DNA from: a bacterium
GTDB lineage: Bacteria; Gemmatimonadota; Gemmatimonadetes; Gemmatimonadales; Gemmatimonadaceae
Assembly (NCBI GenBank): GCA_027484025.1
Contig: JAIXTI010000197.1
Span: 41,098-105,097 of the forward strand
Reading direction: 5' to 3'
DNA length: 64,000 nt
In this document: positions 54,971 to 63,523 of the stretch, piece by piece
Layout of the letters: every line of letters begins with the position of its first letter
Numbering within the stretch: position 1 is the first letter of the stretch
The notes under the pieces: model-generated
What the model saw: only the letters and a program-made list of their open reading frames with translations
Databases searched by the model: none
What the model was told of the DNA's origin: nothing
Program-made: the position numbers and the translations under genes

Positions 54971-55320
54971 AGCAGAAGACCTTGGGATTGTGTATTTGCC
55001 TGGCACTTATCTATTGGCGCGGCTTCGCCGCTGTGCCCCCCGCCTGCGCAGCGCGGAGACGTGACATGAGATCGTCCGCCGGGATCTCCAGCCGACGAAA
55101 GTTCTCAAAGTGCCGACCTGTACGAGTGCGGACAAGATCTCTGCGGCAACACGCTGAGCGTCGACATCTTGCTGGAGCGCCTGCCGCAGGGTCGGCGTGA
55201 GGCGCCGATTTCCCTGTCGCCAGGCAACGCTCCCTGTGAATCCTGCGGTCGCTGGCGCTCGTAAAGTCAATCTTCGCCTGCGTGAGGACCGGTACCGATC
55301 GGGGACCGTGACCTGCACCG
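54971..55320. other. Intergenic region without a supportable gene
   Basis: These 350 bp hold only short reading frames with Arg-rich translations. One on the minus strand (55007-55318) contains LRQALQQDVDAQRVAAEILSALVQVG, which might be the relic of a helical protein. I see no RNA gene or clear hairpin. Confidence 0.4.
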
Positions 55321-56169
55321 TTGGTAAGTCGCTTTACCGCCATCTCCATCAGCACCTCCTTGCTTCCCCTCAAGACCGCCAGCACGCTGCTGCGCGTCGC
55401 GGCGTTCTTCATCGCCTTCAACCTCATCATGTATGCCGCCTCGGTGCCCAAGGGTATGGCACCGCGTTGGGCCGCGGACATCGTATGGGGTGGGCTGTCG
55501 TCGCTCGGCATCTACGCGTTCACCGCGTTCCTGCTCGCGCGCGAGCGACGAGAGAGGAGCGAACTCGGCATCGTGCCCACGTGGGGTTCCGCTACGCGAC
55601 TCGTGAGCGGGCTGCTGATCGGCACGACCGTGTGGGGCGCGCAGATGGGCCTGATCTCGCTCACGCTCGGTCCCCTCAACATATCGGCGGCACCGACAGT
55701 GCCCGCCGTCACCACGTGGCTCGCCGTCATCGCCTCATTCCTTGCCCTCTCGGCCATGGAAGAACTGGGCTTCCGTACCTACGTCCTGCGCACACTCATC
55801 CCGGCGCTCGGCGTGTGGCCCACGCAACTGGCGGTGGCGGCGCTCTTCGGGCTCTGGCACCTCGTATTCGGCTGGCCGTGGCAGACGGTACTGATGGGCG
55901 TGGTGCCGAGCGGTCTGCTCTTCGGTGTCGTGGCCGTGCGATCCAACGGGCTGGCGATGCCCATCGGCCTGCATGCCGCCCTGAACATCGGGTTGTGGAG
56001 TGTGGGGGCCAAGGAGACGCCGGGCGCGTGGATTATCAACACATCGCCCGCGCATACGGCGCGCGTAGAGTCGTTCGCACCGTTGGTCGGCATGGCGGTC
56101 ACGCTGCTGGCCACCGCGGTGATTGCGCGCTGGCCGTCGCCAGGGCAGCCATATTCGTCCGGTCGATAG
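55321..56169 (+). CDS. CPBP family intramembrane metalloprotease
   Basis: The 282-residue membrane protein has about eight helices and the three conserved motifs of CPBP/Rce1-like proteases: the Glu pair in SAMEELGFRTYVL, the His in FGLWHLVFGWPW, and the His/Asn in IGLHAALNIGLW. The EE...R pattern binds a catalytic metal or water. It may process prenylated or bacteriocin-type peptides or act as a chaperone. The TTG start at 55321 is uncertain. Confidence 0.87.
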   Translation: MVSRFTAISISTSLLPLKTASTLLRVAAFFIAFNLIMYAASVPKGMAPRWAADIVWGGLSSLGIYAFTAFLLARERRERSELGIVPTWGSATRLVSGLLIGTTVWGAQMGLISLTLGPLNISAAPTVPAVTTWLAVIASFLALSAMEELGFRTYVLRTLIPALGVWPTQLAVAALFGLWHLVFGWPWQTVLMGVVPSGLLFGVVAVRSNGLAMPIGLHAALNIGLWSVGAKETPGAWIINTSPAHTARVESFAPLVGMAVTLLATAVIARWPSPGQPYSSGR

Positions 56170-56335
56170 ATGCCTCACCCTGGTGCACCGGCGGGTGGCA
56201 CCGACTATGCCGTACAACGTGGGAGTGGACCGTGACATGCTCGACCTATGAGCGGACGGGATCGCCTGCGGACAACCGTTGGTGATCTGCCTGTGCGACG
56301 GGCGCCGCGCTCTCCTCTCTCACGGTCACCGCATC

Positions 56336-57718
56336 ATGGCATATGTCAGCATCAATCCGTACAACGGCGAAGAGCTCGAGCGTTTCGAATATCTGAGCAA
56401 TGCGCAGCTCGATGCCGCACTGGTCACCGCCGACCACTGCTTCCACTCGTGGAAACAGACCAGCTACGCCGAGCGCGCGACGATTCTCGTAAAGGCCGCG
56501 GAATTGCTGCATGCGCGGGCATTCGAGCTAGCGCGGCTGGCCTCACTGGAAATGGGCAAGCGTATCAGCGAAGGCCGCGCAGAGGTCATGTTCAGCGGCG
56601 ACATTCTGCGCTATTACGCGGAACACGCGGAGGCATTCCTCGCGCCCAGCATGCTGCAGCCGCAGCACGGCGATGCGCACATGGAAAGCAGTCCCCTTGG
56701 CGTACTGTACTGCATCGAGCCCTGGAATTTTCCGTACTACCAGCTCGCTCGGGTGGCGGGACCGCAGCTCATGGCCGGCAACGTCGTCGTCGTGCGACAT
56801 GCCGGGTGCGTGCCCCAGTGTGCCATTGCTTTCGAACAGCTCATGCGCGACGCGGGCGCCCCCATCGGCGCCTACACGAACGTGCTCATTTCGTACGAGC
56901 AATCCGAACGGGTCATTGACGATGTGCGTGTAAAGGGCGTTGCCCTCACCGGGAGTACCGCCGCGGGTCGCCGCGTGGCCGCAAGAGCCGGACAGAATCT
57001 CAAGAAGTCCACCATGGAGCTCGGCGGCAGCGACGCGTTCATCGTACTCGATGATGCCGACATGGATCAGGTCATTCCGTGGGCGGTGTGGGGCCGCATG
57101 TTCAACGCCGGCCAAACCTGCTGCGCCGCCAAGCGCTTCATCGTGCTCGAGTCAATTGGCGACGAGTTTCTGGCCCGCTTTACCGCGGCACTGAGCGCCC
57201 TCATTCCCGGCGACCCCATGGACGAGCAGACCACGCTCGGCCCCATGTCCACCGAATCCGCACTTGTGGAATTGCTCAAGCAGGTCGATGCCGCTGTGCA
57301 GGGTGGCGCCACCGTGCTGCTCGGCGGCGAACGCATCGCGCGCCCGGGCTGGTTCATGGCGCCTACGATCCTGACCGATATCGCTCCACACAATCCAGCC
57401 TTTCGCGACGAGTTCTTCGGCCCCGTCGTGTCGTTCTATCGTGTGGCCAGCGAAGACGACGCCATTGCCTTGGCCAACGACTCCGATTTCGGCCTCGGGG
57501 GCTCGGTATGGACCACGGACGAGGCGCGCGGCCTTCGCGTAGCCAGCCGCATCAATGCCGGCATGCTCTTCGTCAACAATCTCGACTGGGCCGATGCCGC
57601 CTTGCCGTTTGGCGGGATCAATCACTCCGGCTACGGCCGCGAGTTGGGCCGCTTGGGCATTCAGGAGTTCGTCAACTGGAAGCTGGTGCGCCGCGGCCAT
57701 CTCCCGGCGCCGGTCTGA
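56336..57718 (+). CDS. gabD: NAD(P)-dependent succinate-semialdehyde dehydrogenase
   Basis: The 460-residue enzyme belongs to the aldehyde dehydrogenase superfamily, in the short SSADH/GabD-like branch. It has SPLGVLYCIEPWNFPYYQ (catalytic Asn), GVALTGSTAAGRRVAARAG (cofactor), the Glu in MELGGSDAFIVLDDAD, and the nucleophile Cys in FNAGQTCCAAKRF. It oxidises succinic semialdehyde or another short aldehyde in the cytoplasm. ATG 56336 gives the family start MAYVSINPYNGEEL. Confidence 0.9.
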   Translation: MAYVSINPYNGEELERFEYLSNAQLDAALVTADHCFHSWKQTSYAERATILVKAAELLHARAFELARLASLEMGKRISEGRAEVMFSGDILRYYAEHAEAFLAPSMLQPQHGDAHMESSPLGVLYCIEPWNFPYYQLARVAGPQLMAGNVVVVRHAGCVPQCAIAFEQLMRDAGAPIGAYTNVLISYEQSERVIDDVRVKGVALTGSTAAGRRVAARAGQNLKKSTMELGGSDAFIVLDDADMDQVIPWAVWGRMFNAGQTCCAAKRFIVLESIGDEFLARFTAALSALIPGDPMDEQTTLGPMSTESALVELLKQVDAAVQGGATVLLGGERIARPGWFMAPTILTDIAPHNPAFRDEFFGPVVSFYRVASEDDAIALANDSDFGLGGSVWTTDEARGLRVASRINAGMLFVNNLDWADAALPFGGINHSGYGRELGRLGIQEFVNWKLVRRGHLPAPV

Positions 57719-57725
57719 GCGAAAG

Positions 57726-60419
57726 CTACGGCCGCGCCAACGCGTTCATCGAGACGATGAGTGACTTCGGATCTCCCTCGCGAACGCGGTCGATAAAGAG
57801 CAGGGACTGACCATTGGGCATCACGCCGAAAATGCCCCACGGCGCCCGAGTGTACAGGACACGTGGCAGGTCAATCGCTGGGGCGGCGCTCGCGGACGCG
57901 GTGGGCGCGGTGATGCGTGCCGCCATGATCAGATTGTTCGATTGGAAATAGATCGTGCGAGAATCGGCAGACCAGCTGGGGAACGTGCCTCCCTTTGGCG
58001 ACACCAGAAACCGGCCGTCGGCCACGGGGAAGCGGCTCAGATAAATGTCATCACGTCCGTTCTCCGTCGACACGTAGGCGATCCATTGTCCATCGGGAGA
58101 GATGCTTGGATTGTTCTGCATAAACCGCGACGGCTCGAGCTTGCGGACCACGCCAGCCGAATCGCGATGGGTCACCGCGATACTCGTCACGCGCCCCGAA
58201 TCGCTCAATTGCCCGCCAACAAAGGCAATCCACGGCCCCCACGTGCTCATGCGGCTGCCTGATGTGCGCCAGCCGCGCAATCGCAGCACCGACCGCGCGG
58301 CACGGGCGCCGTCAATGGAAACGGCGAGAATTTCCTCCGGGGTAACGGAGTAGAGCAGCGAATCGCCGCCTTGCGTAAACGTGACGGATGAAACGGTACC
58401 TTCGAGGGAGAGACGCGTGCTCACCTTCCGCTGCAGGTCGTGCACATACCATGCGCGCGGCGCCCCTCGCTCCAGAGCGGCCTGCACCAGAACGCGTGTA
58501 CCAGTGGGATCCGGCAGCATCTCGCCGAACGAGAGGAACTCAACGAGAATGCGGCCGGTGGTTGCCCCGCCGGCGAGATTCACCATGGTTGCGCCCGCGC
58601 CGAGCCGCTCGTCGCCTCGGGTGGCCAGCACGACGGTGCCCGTGCGGGATGCGGAATACTCACCATGGATGACGATCGGTGAGCGACGCGTGATGTTCGA
58701 GGCGATGCGCACCCCGGGGCCGGTGGTGTCGCCGGTGGCGAGATCGAACGGATACTGCATCAAGGCGCCGTCGTTCCGCACCACGAGCAAACTGCGTTGT
58801 GCCGGCAGGTAGGTTGGCGTCGCGCCATTCACCACGACATGCGACTTACCGGTGGCCAGTGATCGCCACTCGATCTGCGGCTGAAACGCAAATCCGCCCT
58901 TGGTATACAACAGGACCTGTTCGTCCGACAGCCGTTGCGGTCCACCCAACTGCACGTCCGGCTTCTCGGAGGTGAACAGCGGAGTCGGCGTTCCGCCCGA
59001 CACCGGGACCTGCAACATCTGATTGCTCACCGCAATCACGATCTGGTTGTCGTTACCCCAGCTGCCGCCCGCAACAAACCCCTCGGGTAGTTCCGCGACA
59101 GGCTGCGCCTCGGAGCCCGACAACGCCAAGCGATACAGCTGCCGACCGCGAACGAATCCGATCTCGTCGCCCGTCGGGGAAAAGAAGATGGCTGTTGCGC
59201 TGTCGGTATCGGGGAGCTTGCGGGTGCTGAGCTCCGTCAGGTCGCGCAAATACAGGGAATACCGGCTGGCAGGACCGATGCTGTCGCTGCCGGCCTGCCG
59301 CGGCGTCCCCTGCATGACCAGCCAACGGCCATCGGGCGAAATGGCAAAGAGCTGGCCGCAGCAGATGAGCCGGAGGGCAACGGAATCCGGCGGCGTGACC
59401 GCGAACTTGAGCGGCAGCGATGCCGCTGCGCTCGCGATGCCACTGCGCTGCGACATGCCAAACGCACCGAGCAGCGCGCCAACGACGAGCGCGGCCACAC
59501 CGGTCAGCGCAATCCGCGCGCCACGCCCACGCGTGGGTGACACTGCCGCCTGCCGCGCCCCGGACGTGTTCGGTGCGACCAGCGCGGCTTCCATCGCCAA
59601 GGAAAACTGCGCGGCCGTGTTGAAGCGATCGGCGGGCAGTTTTTCCAGCGCCGTGTTGATGGCCGCCTCCACATGCGCCGGCACCGTATCGCGGACCGTG
59701 TGCAACGATCGCGGACGTTCGGTCATGACTCGCGCCACGATGGCCTGCGCCGTTGGTCCGGTAAACGGCGGTTCGCCCGCCAGCATCTCGTAGGTCATCG
59801 CGCCGAGCGCATACACGTCGGCCCGCGCGTCCACATTGCGCTCGCCCATCGCCTGCTCGGGGGCCATGTAGTGCGGCGTGCCCAGCGACATGCCGGTCTG
59901 CGTCATGCGTGTGCCGCCAGCCTGCTGTACCGCCAAGGCAATGCCAAAGTCGGCCACGACGGCTCGGCCGCTTTGCAGCAGCACGTTTTCCGGCTTGATG
60001 TCGCGGTGCACCACACCACGTTCGTGGGCGTAGTGCAGCGCATCGGCAATTTCCCGTGCCAGCCGTACCGCGTCGGCAACGGGCAGCTGCCGCTCACGAT
60101 CCAATCGCGTGCGCAACGTCTCCCCTTCGACGAACGGCATCACATAGTACAGTAGACCGTCGGCGACCCCGGAGTCGAAGAGCGGCAGAATATGCGGATG
60201 CTGCAAGCTGGCGGTGAGCTTGATCTCGCTGAGGAAGCGGTCGGGGCCGAGCACCGCCGACAGCTCCGGGTGCAAGACCTTGATGGCCACGCGACGCTCG
60301 TGCCGCAGATCGCGCGCGAGAAACACGGTGGCCATACCCCCCTGCCCGATTTCGCGCTCCAGCGCGTAGCGCTCCGCCAGCGACGACGACAGCCGGTCCA
60401 GCACACTCTGGGCGCTCAT
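57726..60419 (-). CDS. Membrane Ser/Thr protein kinase with TolB-like sensor domain
   Basis: The 897-residue protein has an N-terminal Hanks-type kinase domain (about 18-275; IGQGGMATVF, VAIKVLH with Lys 47, HRDIKPEN with Asp 140, DFGIA at 157, GTPHYMAPEQ). One transmembrane segment lies at about 300-325 (IALTGVAALVVGALLGAF). An extracytoplasmic six-bladed TolB-like propeller follows (SPDGRWLVMQG, SPTGDEIGFVRG, SPDGQWIAYVS). It should phosphorylate cytoplasmic proteins in response to an external cue. All catalytic residues are kept. Confidence 0.94.
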   Translation of the reverse strand: MSAQSVLDRLSSSLAERYALEREIGQGGMATVFLARDLRHERRVAIKVLHPELSAVLGPDRFLSEIKLTASLQHPHILPLFDSGVADGLLYYVMPFVEGETLRTRLDRERQLPVADAVRLAREIADALHYAHERGVVHRDIKPENVLLQSGRAVVADFGIALAVQQAGGTRMTQTGMSLGTPHYMAPEQAMGERNVDARADVYALGAMTYEMLAGEPPFTGPTAQAIVARVMTERPRSLHTVRDTVPAHVEAAINTALEKLPADRFNTAAQFSLAMEAALVAPNTSGARQAAVSPTRGRGARIALTGVAALVVGALLGAFGMSQRSGIASAAASLPLKFAVTPPDSVALRLICCGQLFAISPDGRWLVMQGTPRQAGSDSIGPASRYSLYLRDLTELSTRKLPDTDSATAIFFSPTGDEIGFVRGRQLYRLALSGSEAQPVAELPEGFVAGGSWGNDNQIVIAVSNQMLQVPVSGGTPTPLFTSEKPDVQLGGPQRLSDEQVLLYTKGGFAFQPQIEWRSLATGKSHVVVNGATPTYLPAQRSLLVVRNDGALMQYPFDLATGDTTGPGVRIASNITRRSPIVIHGEYSASRTGTVVLATRGDERLGAGATMVNLAGGATTGRILVEFLSFGEMLPDPTGTRVLVQAALERGAPRAWYVHDLQRKVSTRLSLEGTVSSVTFTQGGDSLLYSVTPEEILAVSIDGARAARSVLRLRGWRTSGSRMSTWGPWIAFVGGQLSDSGRVTSIAVTHRDSAGVVRKLEPSRFMQNNPSISPDGQWIAYVSTENGRDDIYLSRFPVADGRFLVSPKGGTFPSWSADSRTIYFQSNNLIMAARITAPTASASAAPAIDLPRVLYTRAPWGIFGVMPNGQSLLFIDRVREGDPKSLIVSMNALARP

Positions 60420-60536
60420 GTGCGCATGGGTATGGAATCGCGATCAGGCATACGCTGAGGATACCATGCGACCGCCGTCTACGCGAGCAGCATGCACCCG
60501 TACACGTCGCGGTACCGCGAGCGCTGCGTGACCGCG

Positions 60537-60734
60537 CTAGACCTCGTACTCGCGCACTCGCGCACGCACGATCAGCGACGTGAGACCGTCGTCCGGCCCC
60601 GCGTTCCGAAAGTCGTGCAGCGCTCTACGTGAGTGCCACAGCTCGAAGACGTTCACGCGATGCTCGTCGAGCGGGTCCGCAGCGACGACGAAATCATCGC
60701 ACCCGTCGGTCTCCCGTGCGAGCCGCATCGTCAC
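60537..60734 (-). CDS. Short antibiotic-biosynthesis-monooxygenase-like protein
   Basis: The 65-residue product resembles the last two thirds of an ABM-domain protein: DGCDDFVVAADPLDEHRVNVFELWHSRRALHDF. The usual first strand (about 25 residues) is missing, so it is either truncated or starts upstream in an unrecognised way. Its ATG overlaps the preceding stop by 4 bp (ATGA), implying an operon with the next gene upstream. Confidence 0.6.
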   Translation of the reverse strand: MTMRLARETDGCDDFVVAADPLDEHRVNVFELWHSRRALHDFRNAGPDDGLTSLIVRARVREYEV

Positions 60735-61228
60735 CGGCCGCCCGCGACGTAACGCAGCGGCTCGCTACGCACGATACGTCCCCAGCCTGCCAAGTCTCGC
60801 CCGCCAACGCGTACCGGGCGATGCGCCGGGCGGTAGCGCGTCCGATACAGCGAGTCGGCGCGGGCATGCTGGGCGCTGTCGCGGAATACGGCGATCTCGA
60901 GCAGGTCCCACGTCGTGTCGGCCGCACTTCCGTGCACGAGGTGGTAGCCCGCCAGGTCACCAGCCGCGACCGCCTGGGCATCCATGGCGAACCAGTTGGC
61001 CGTCACCACCCGGGCGAGTGAATCCACCGACGCGCCCGGGTGTGCCTTGAGATATGTGAGCTGCCAGATCGCGCCCGATGTGGCACCCGCCGCACGTTGC
61101 AACGGTGCACCCGAGGCGTGGTCGGGAGAGCGCAGCGCGACCGTACCGAGCGCGAGCAGCGCGAGGGCACCTGCCAATGGGAGCACGCGCCGGCGGGAGC
61201 CCCCCCGTGAAGTGGGCGCTTGAGTCAT
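60731..61228 (-). CDS. Exported protein of unknown function
   Basis: The 165-residue product has an N-terminal Arg-rich stretch (RGGSRRRVLPLAGALALLALGTV), so it may be a Tat substrate or signal-anchored. The mature part contains SGAIWQLTYLKAHPGASVDSLARVV and WDLLEIAVFRDSAQHARADSLY, reminiscent of a ferredoxin-like dimeric alpha/beta-barrel fold like its overlapping neighbour. Function unknown. Confidence 0.65.
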   Translation of the reverse strand: MTQAPTSRGGSRRRVLPLAGALALLALGTVALRSPDHASGAPLQRAAGATSGAIWQLTYLKAHPGASVDSLARVVTANWFAMDAQAVAAGDLAGYHLVHGSAADTTWDLLEIAVFRDSAQHARADSLYRTRYRPAHRPVRVGGRDLAGWGRIVRSEPLRYVAGGR

Positions 61229-61261
61229 GGTCTGTCTCCGGACAAGAACGAGGGCGATGTG

Positions 61262-62116
61262 CTACAGCTCACGCGCCGCAGCTTTCACGAAATTGGGCAA
61301 CCGATTGCAAAACCGCTCACGTTCCTTCGGTGTGAGTTCATCCAGGGCATCCAGAAAGCTCTTGTCCGCGTTCGCTCTGGCCTCTCGCAGCTGATCCAAC
61401 GTGAACGTGGAATCGCGCTCACGAACGGACTCGAGCATATACACGTCGGTAAATGGCGACGCCGCGATGGCCCGTGCATTCGCGGTCTTTGAAGCGGGCA
61501 CCTTTCCATTGCAGGCGCGGACGTATTGGCCGAATCGATACGCCATGACCTCTCGCAGGTGCACGATTTTCGCCCCCGTGGCAATAGCGAGTACCGATGC
61601 GTTCGTCACCGAATCGTTGGACTGCGCGAATACCTGCATCACCGCCGGACCCTTGATGACCAATGCCGCGGTCGTGAACCGATACTTAGCCGACGGTCGT
61701 TCATCGACAAACGTTACCTCCAGGCGCCCCGCGCTGGCGTGTGTACGCAGCTTCGCATTTGCCGGGAGTGGTGGATCGAGTTGGTCGAACTGCTCCTTCA
61801 ACTCCGCAAGCAATTGCTGCTCGGTACGAACGTAGTAACGGACGTTGCGCAGCACGACGTCAATCGCACACGTGTAAACGTACTCGCGACACCGAATGGT
61901 TGGTCCGGACGAGAAGTGCGGTACGCCCACAATTGCCTTGAGCCCGGGACTCTTCGGCCACGTAATGGGACCAATGCCGTCATACTCGACCGTGGCCTCG
62001 GCGCTATCAAGTGATGTTTGCGCGCGAACGTCCGGTGCCAGAACGAGTGCGCCAGCGAGCTGGGCGAGACACGCGATGAACACAAATCGGTCAAGCTGTT
62101 TCACTTTCTCCTCCAT
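61262..62116 (-). CDS. Exported protein of unknown function
   Basis: The 284-residue product begins MEEKVKQLDRFVFIACLAQLAGALVL with a signal peptide ending VRAQ. The mature domain carries two Cys near RCREYVYTC, a beta-rich middle (YRFTTAALVIKGPAVMQVF) and a helical C-terminus (LDQLREARANADKSFLDALDELTPKERERF). ATG at 62116 is preferred over the upstream one. No family recognised. Confidence 0.65.
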   Translation of the reverse strand: MEEKVKQLDRFVFIACLAQLAGALVLAPDVRAQTSLDSAEATVEYDGIGPITWPKSPGLKAIVGVPHFSSGPTIRCREYVYTCAIDVVLRNVRYYVRTEQQLLAELKEQFDQLDPPLPANAKLRTHASAGRLEVTFVDERPSAKYRFTTAALVIKGPAVMQVFAQSNDSVTNASVLAIATGAKIVHLREVMAYRFGQYVRACNGKVPASKTANARAIAASPFTDVYMLESVRERDSTFTLDQLREARANADKSFLDALDELTPKERERFCNRLPNFVKAAAREL

Positions 62117-62331
62117 TTGAATCTTGCTGGCAGCGCGGCGTCGCACTGTCGCGAGACGCTGGTTTAGCTCTGCGTCACGCGTTCACGAATATCGCGGTAC
62201 GCGGCCGCGCGGAACTTGGGCCAGATCGCGCCAACGCAAAGCTATTTCGCAGAGCCTCATAACAATGCGACAGTCGAACGCAGCGAGCCAGCCGCGCTCT
62301 TTTTCTCAACCCCGTCGGCAGCAACGATCCG

Positions 62332-63036
62332 TTACGTATCTGGCGCCGACACTGGCGCGACTCTCACGTTCGGCACAGTCATCGTACTCAACTTTGCTAT
62401 CACACCAACCAAGAGCAGGTCTAGAACGATCTGCCTGAAGTAAGGCATCGCCAGTTCGGGCGAACGCATGGGCAATACGGTCCCGCGCTGACCGAGGGTG
62501 GACTCCCACGTGAGCATTCCCAGCAGTCCAAGAGCCGCGAGCCGCACCGTCCATGACATGGAAGCCGTCGTGCGCAAGAACAACCCAGTACCGATTCCCA
62601 CCACACTGACCTCGAGGAGCATGGCGAGAGCTGGTGACGACTGCCAGAGCCGTAATCCGCTCGTCGCTGGGCTATTCGCGAACAGACGAAGCCCACTTGG
62701 ATCGACGCACCAGTCACATACCAGATGCAACAGCAAGGCGCCCGCGAGCGATGCGATCCACGCCCCGGCGCGCACCTGACGAAAGGCGAGCCACATTCCG
62801 AACCCAAAGAGCAGCGCGGCACCACCGGCCGTGAACGCGCCGTGAGAGTAGGGCGCGACAATCTGCCACTCGGCGAAGGGGGCGCCGATAGGTGCTTCAA
62901 TTCGCTCAATACCGCTTCGCATGAGGAGCGCAAACGCGAGATCGGGGGCCATTCCGGCCGTGAGCAGTGCGCTGATCGGTACCCGAGGTGCCGCAACCTT
63001 ACACCCCAGGCTCGCGGCAAAGTGTGCGGCATACAT
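62332..63036 (-). CDS. Membrane protein, metal-dependent-hydrolase-like (YdjM/DUF457 type)
   Basis: The 234-residue protein has about six membrane helices. It shows the pattern seen in this integral-membrane group: an N-terminal HFAASLGCK, LLTAGMAPDLAF and VAPYSHGAFTAG, then a His/Asp pair in LLLHLVCDWCVDPSGLRL. The His and Asp positions could bind metal. The assignment is by resemblance and the physiological role is not known. Confidence 0.65.
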   Translation of the reverse strand: MYAAHFAASLGCKVAAPRVPISALLTAGMAPDLAFALLMRSGIERIEAPIGAPFAEWQIVAPYSHGAFTAGGAALLFGFGMWLAFRQVRAGAWIASLAGALLLHLVCDWCVDPSGLRLFANSPATSGLRLWQSSPALAMLLEVSVVGIGTGLFLRTTASMSWTVRLAALGLLGMLTWESTLGQRGTVLPMRSPELAMPYFRQIVLDLLLVGVIAKLSTMTVPNVRVAPVSAPDT

Positions 63037-63523
63037 TCGAATCGCTCCGAATCAATGGGAAGCGGTCATGTAACGCTGGTTTCTGCAGCGGGCGGTCAAA
63101 TAAGACGCGAGCGGAGCGAGCGACCGAAGCGACGTCCACCTACAGCACGCATCGTTCGGCCGGCGTCGCGTGGACGTTGCGTCGAAAGAGCCCGGCGCGC
63201 AACGGAACGGTGAGAGGCGGCGAGATCGCCCGCGTTGCCGTCCGCACTTGCACCCGCGCCCGCAATCCCGTCGCGCTGGAGCGGCGCACACGACCGGACC
63301 GCGAAGGCGGCGACGTATCGCTCCGAGCGCCGCGGACGACGAGCACCCGACGACCTGACGTTCAGGTCATCGGGTACACAGGGTTGCCGATCGGATTTCG
63401 GGGGGCGCCCTGCGCACTGAAAGGGGGTCACCGAAGCGGGGTGACTTCGCGCGGCTGCCAAATGAGCCGTTTTCGAGCTCGATAACGCGTGAAGGGGGTA
63501 CCCTTTTCACCGAGAGTCCCCTT
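63037..63523. other. Non-coding region upstream of the Ig-like lipoprotein gene
   Basis: This 487-bp gap has several overlapping short reading frames on both strands with Arg/Ser/Ala-rich translations and no recognisable domain. It ends with a near-palindrome at 63488-63509. I see no gene in it. Confidence 0.5.
63488..63509. promoter_or_regulatory. Near-perfect 22-bp palindrome before the Ig-like gene
   Basis: GTGAAGGGGGTACCCTTTTCAC is self-complementary except for two symmetric mismatched pairs (centre GGTACC). It ends 14 bp before the ATG at 63524, so it could be an operator or a leader hairpin controlling translation. Confidence 0.45.

Noticed and set aside
55007..55318. Possible 103-residue protein on the minus strand
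   Set aside because: A short helical stretch is suggestive, but the rest is Arg-rich and no start or ribosome site supports it.
62117..62331. Possible integron attC site between two exported-protein genes (inverted arms GCTCTGCG and CGCAGAGC, GTTTAGC box)
   Set aside because: The GTT and AAC boxes are in the wrong order for attC and the second gap (63037-63100) has no matching structure; no integrase gene is near.
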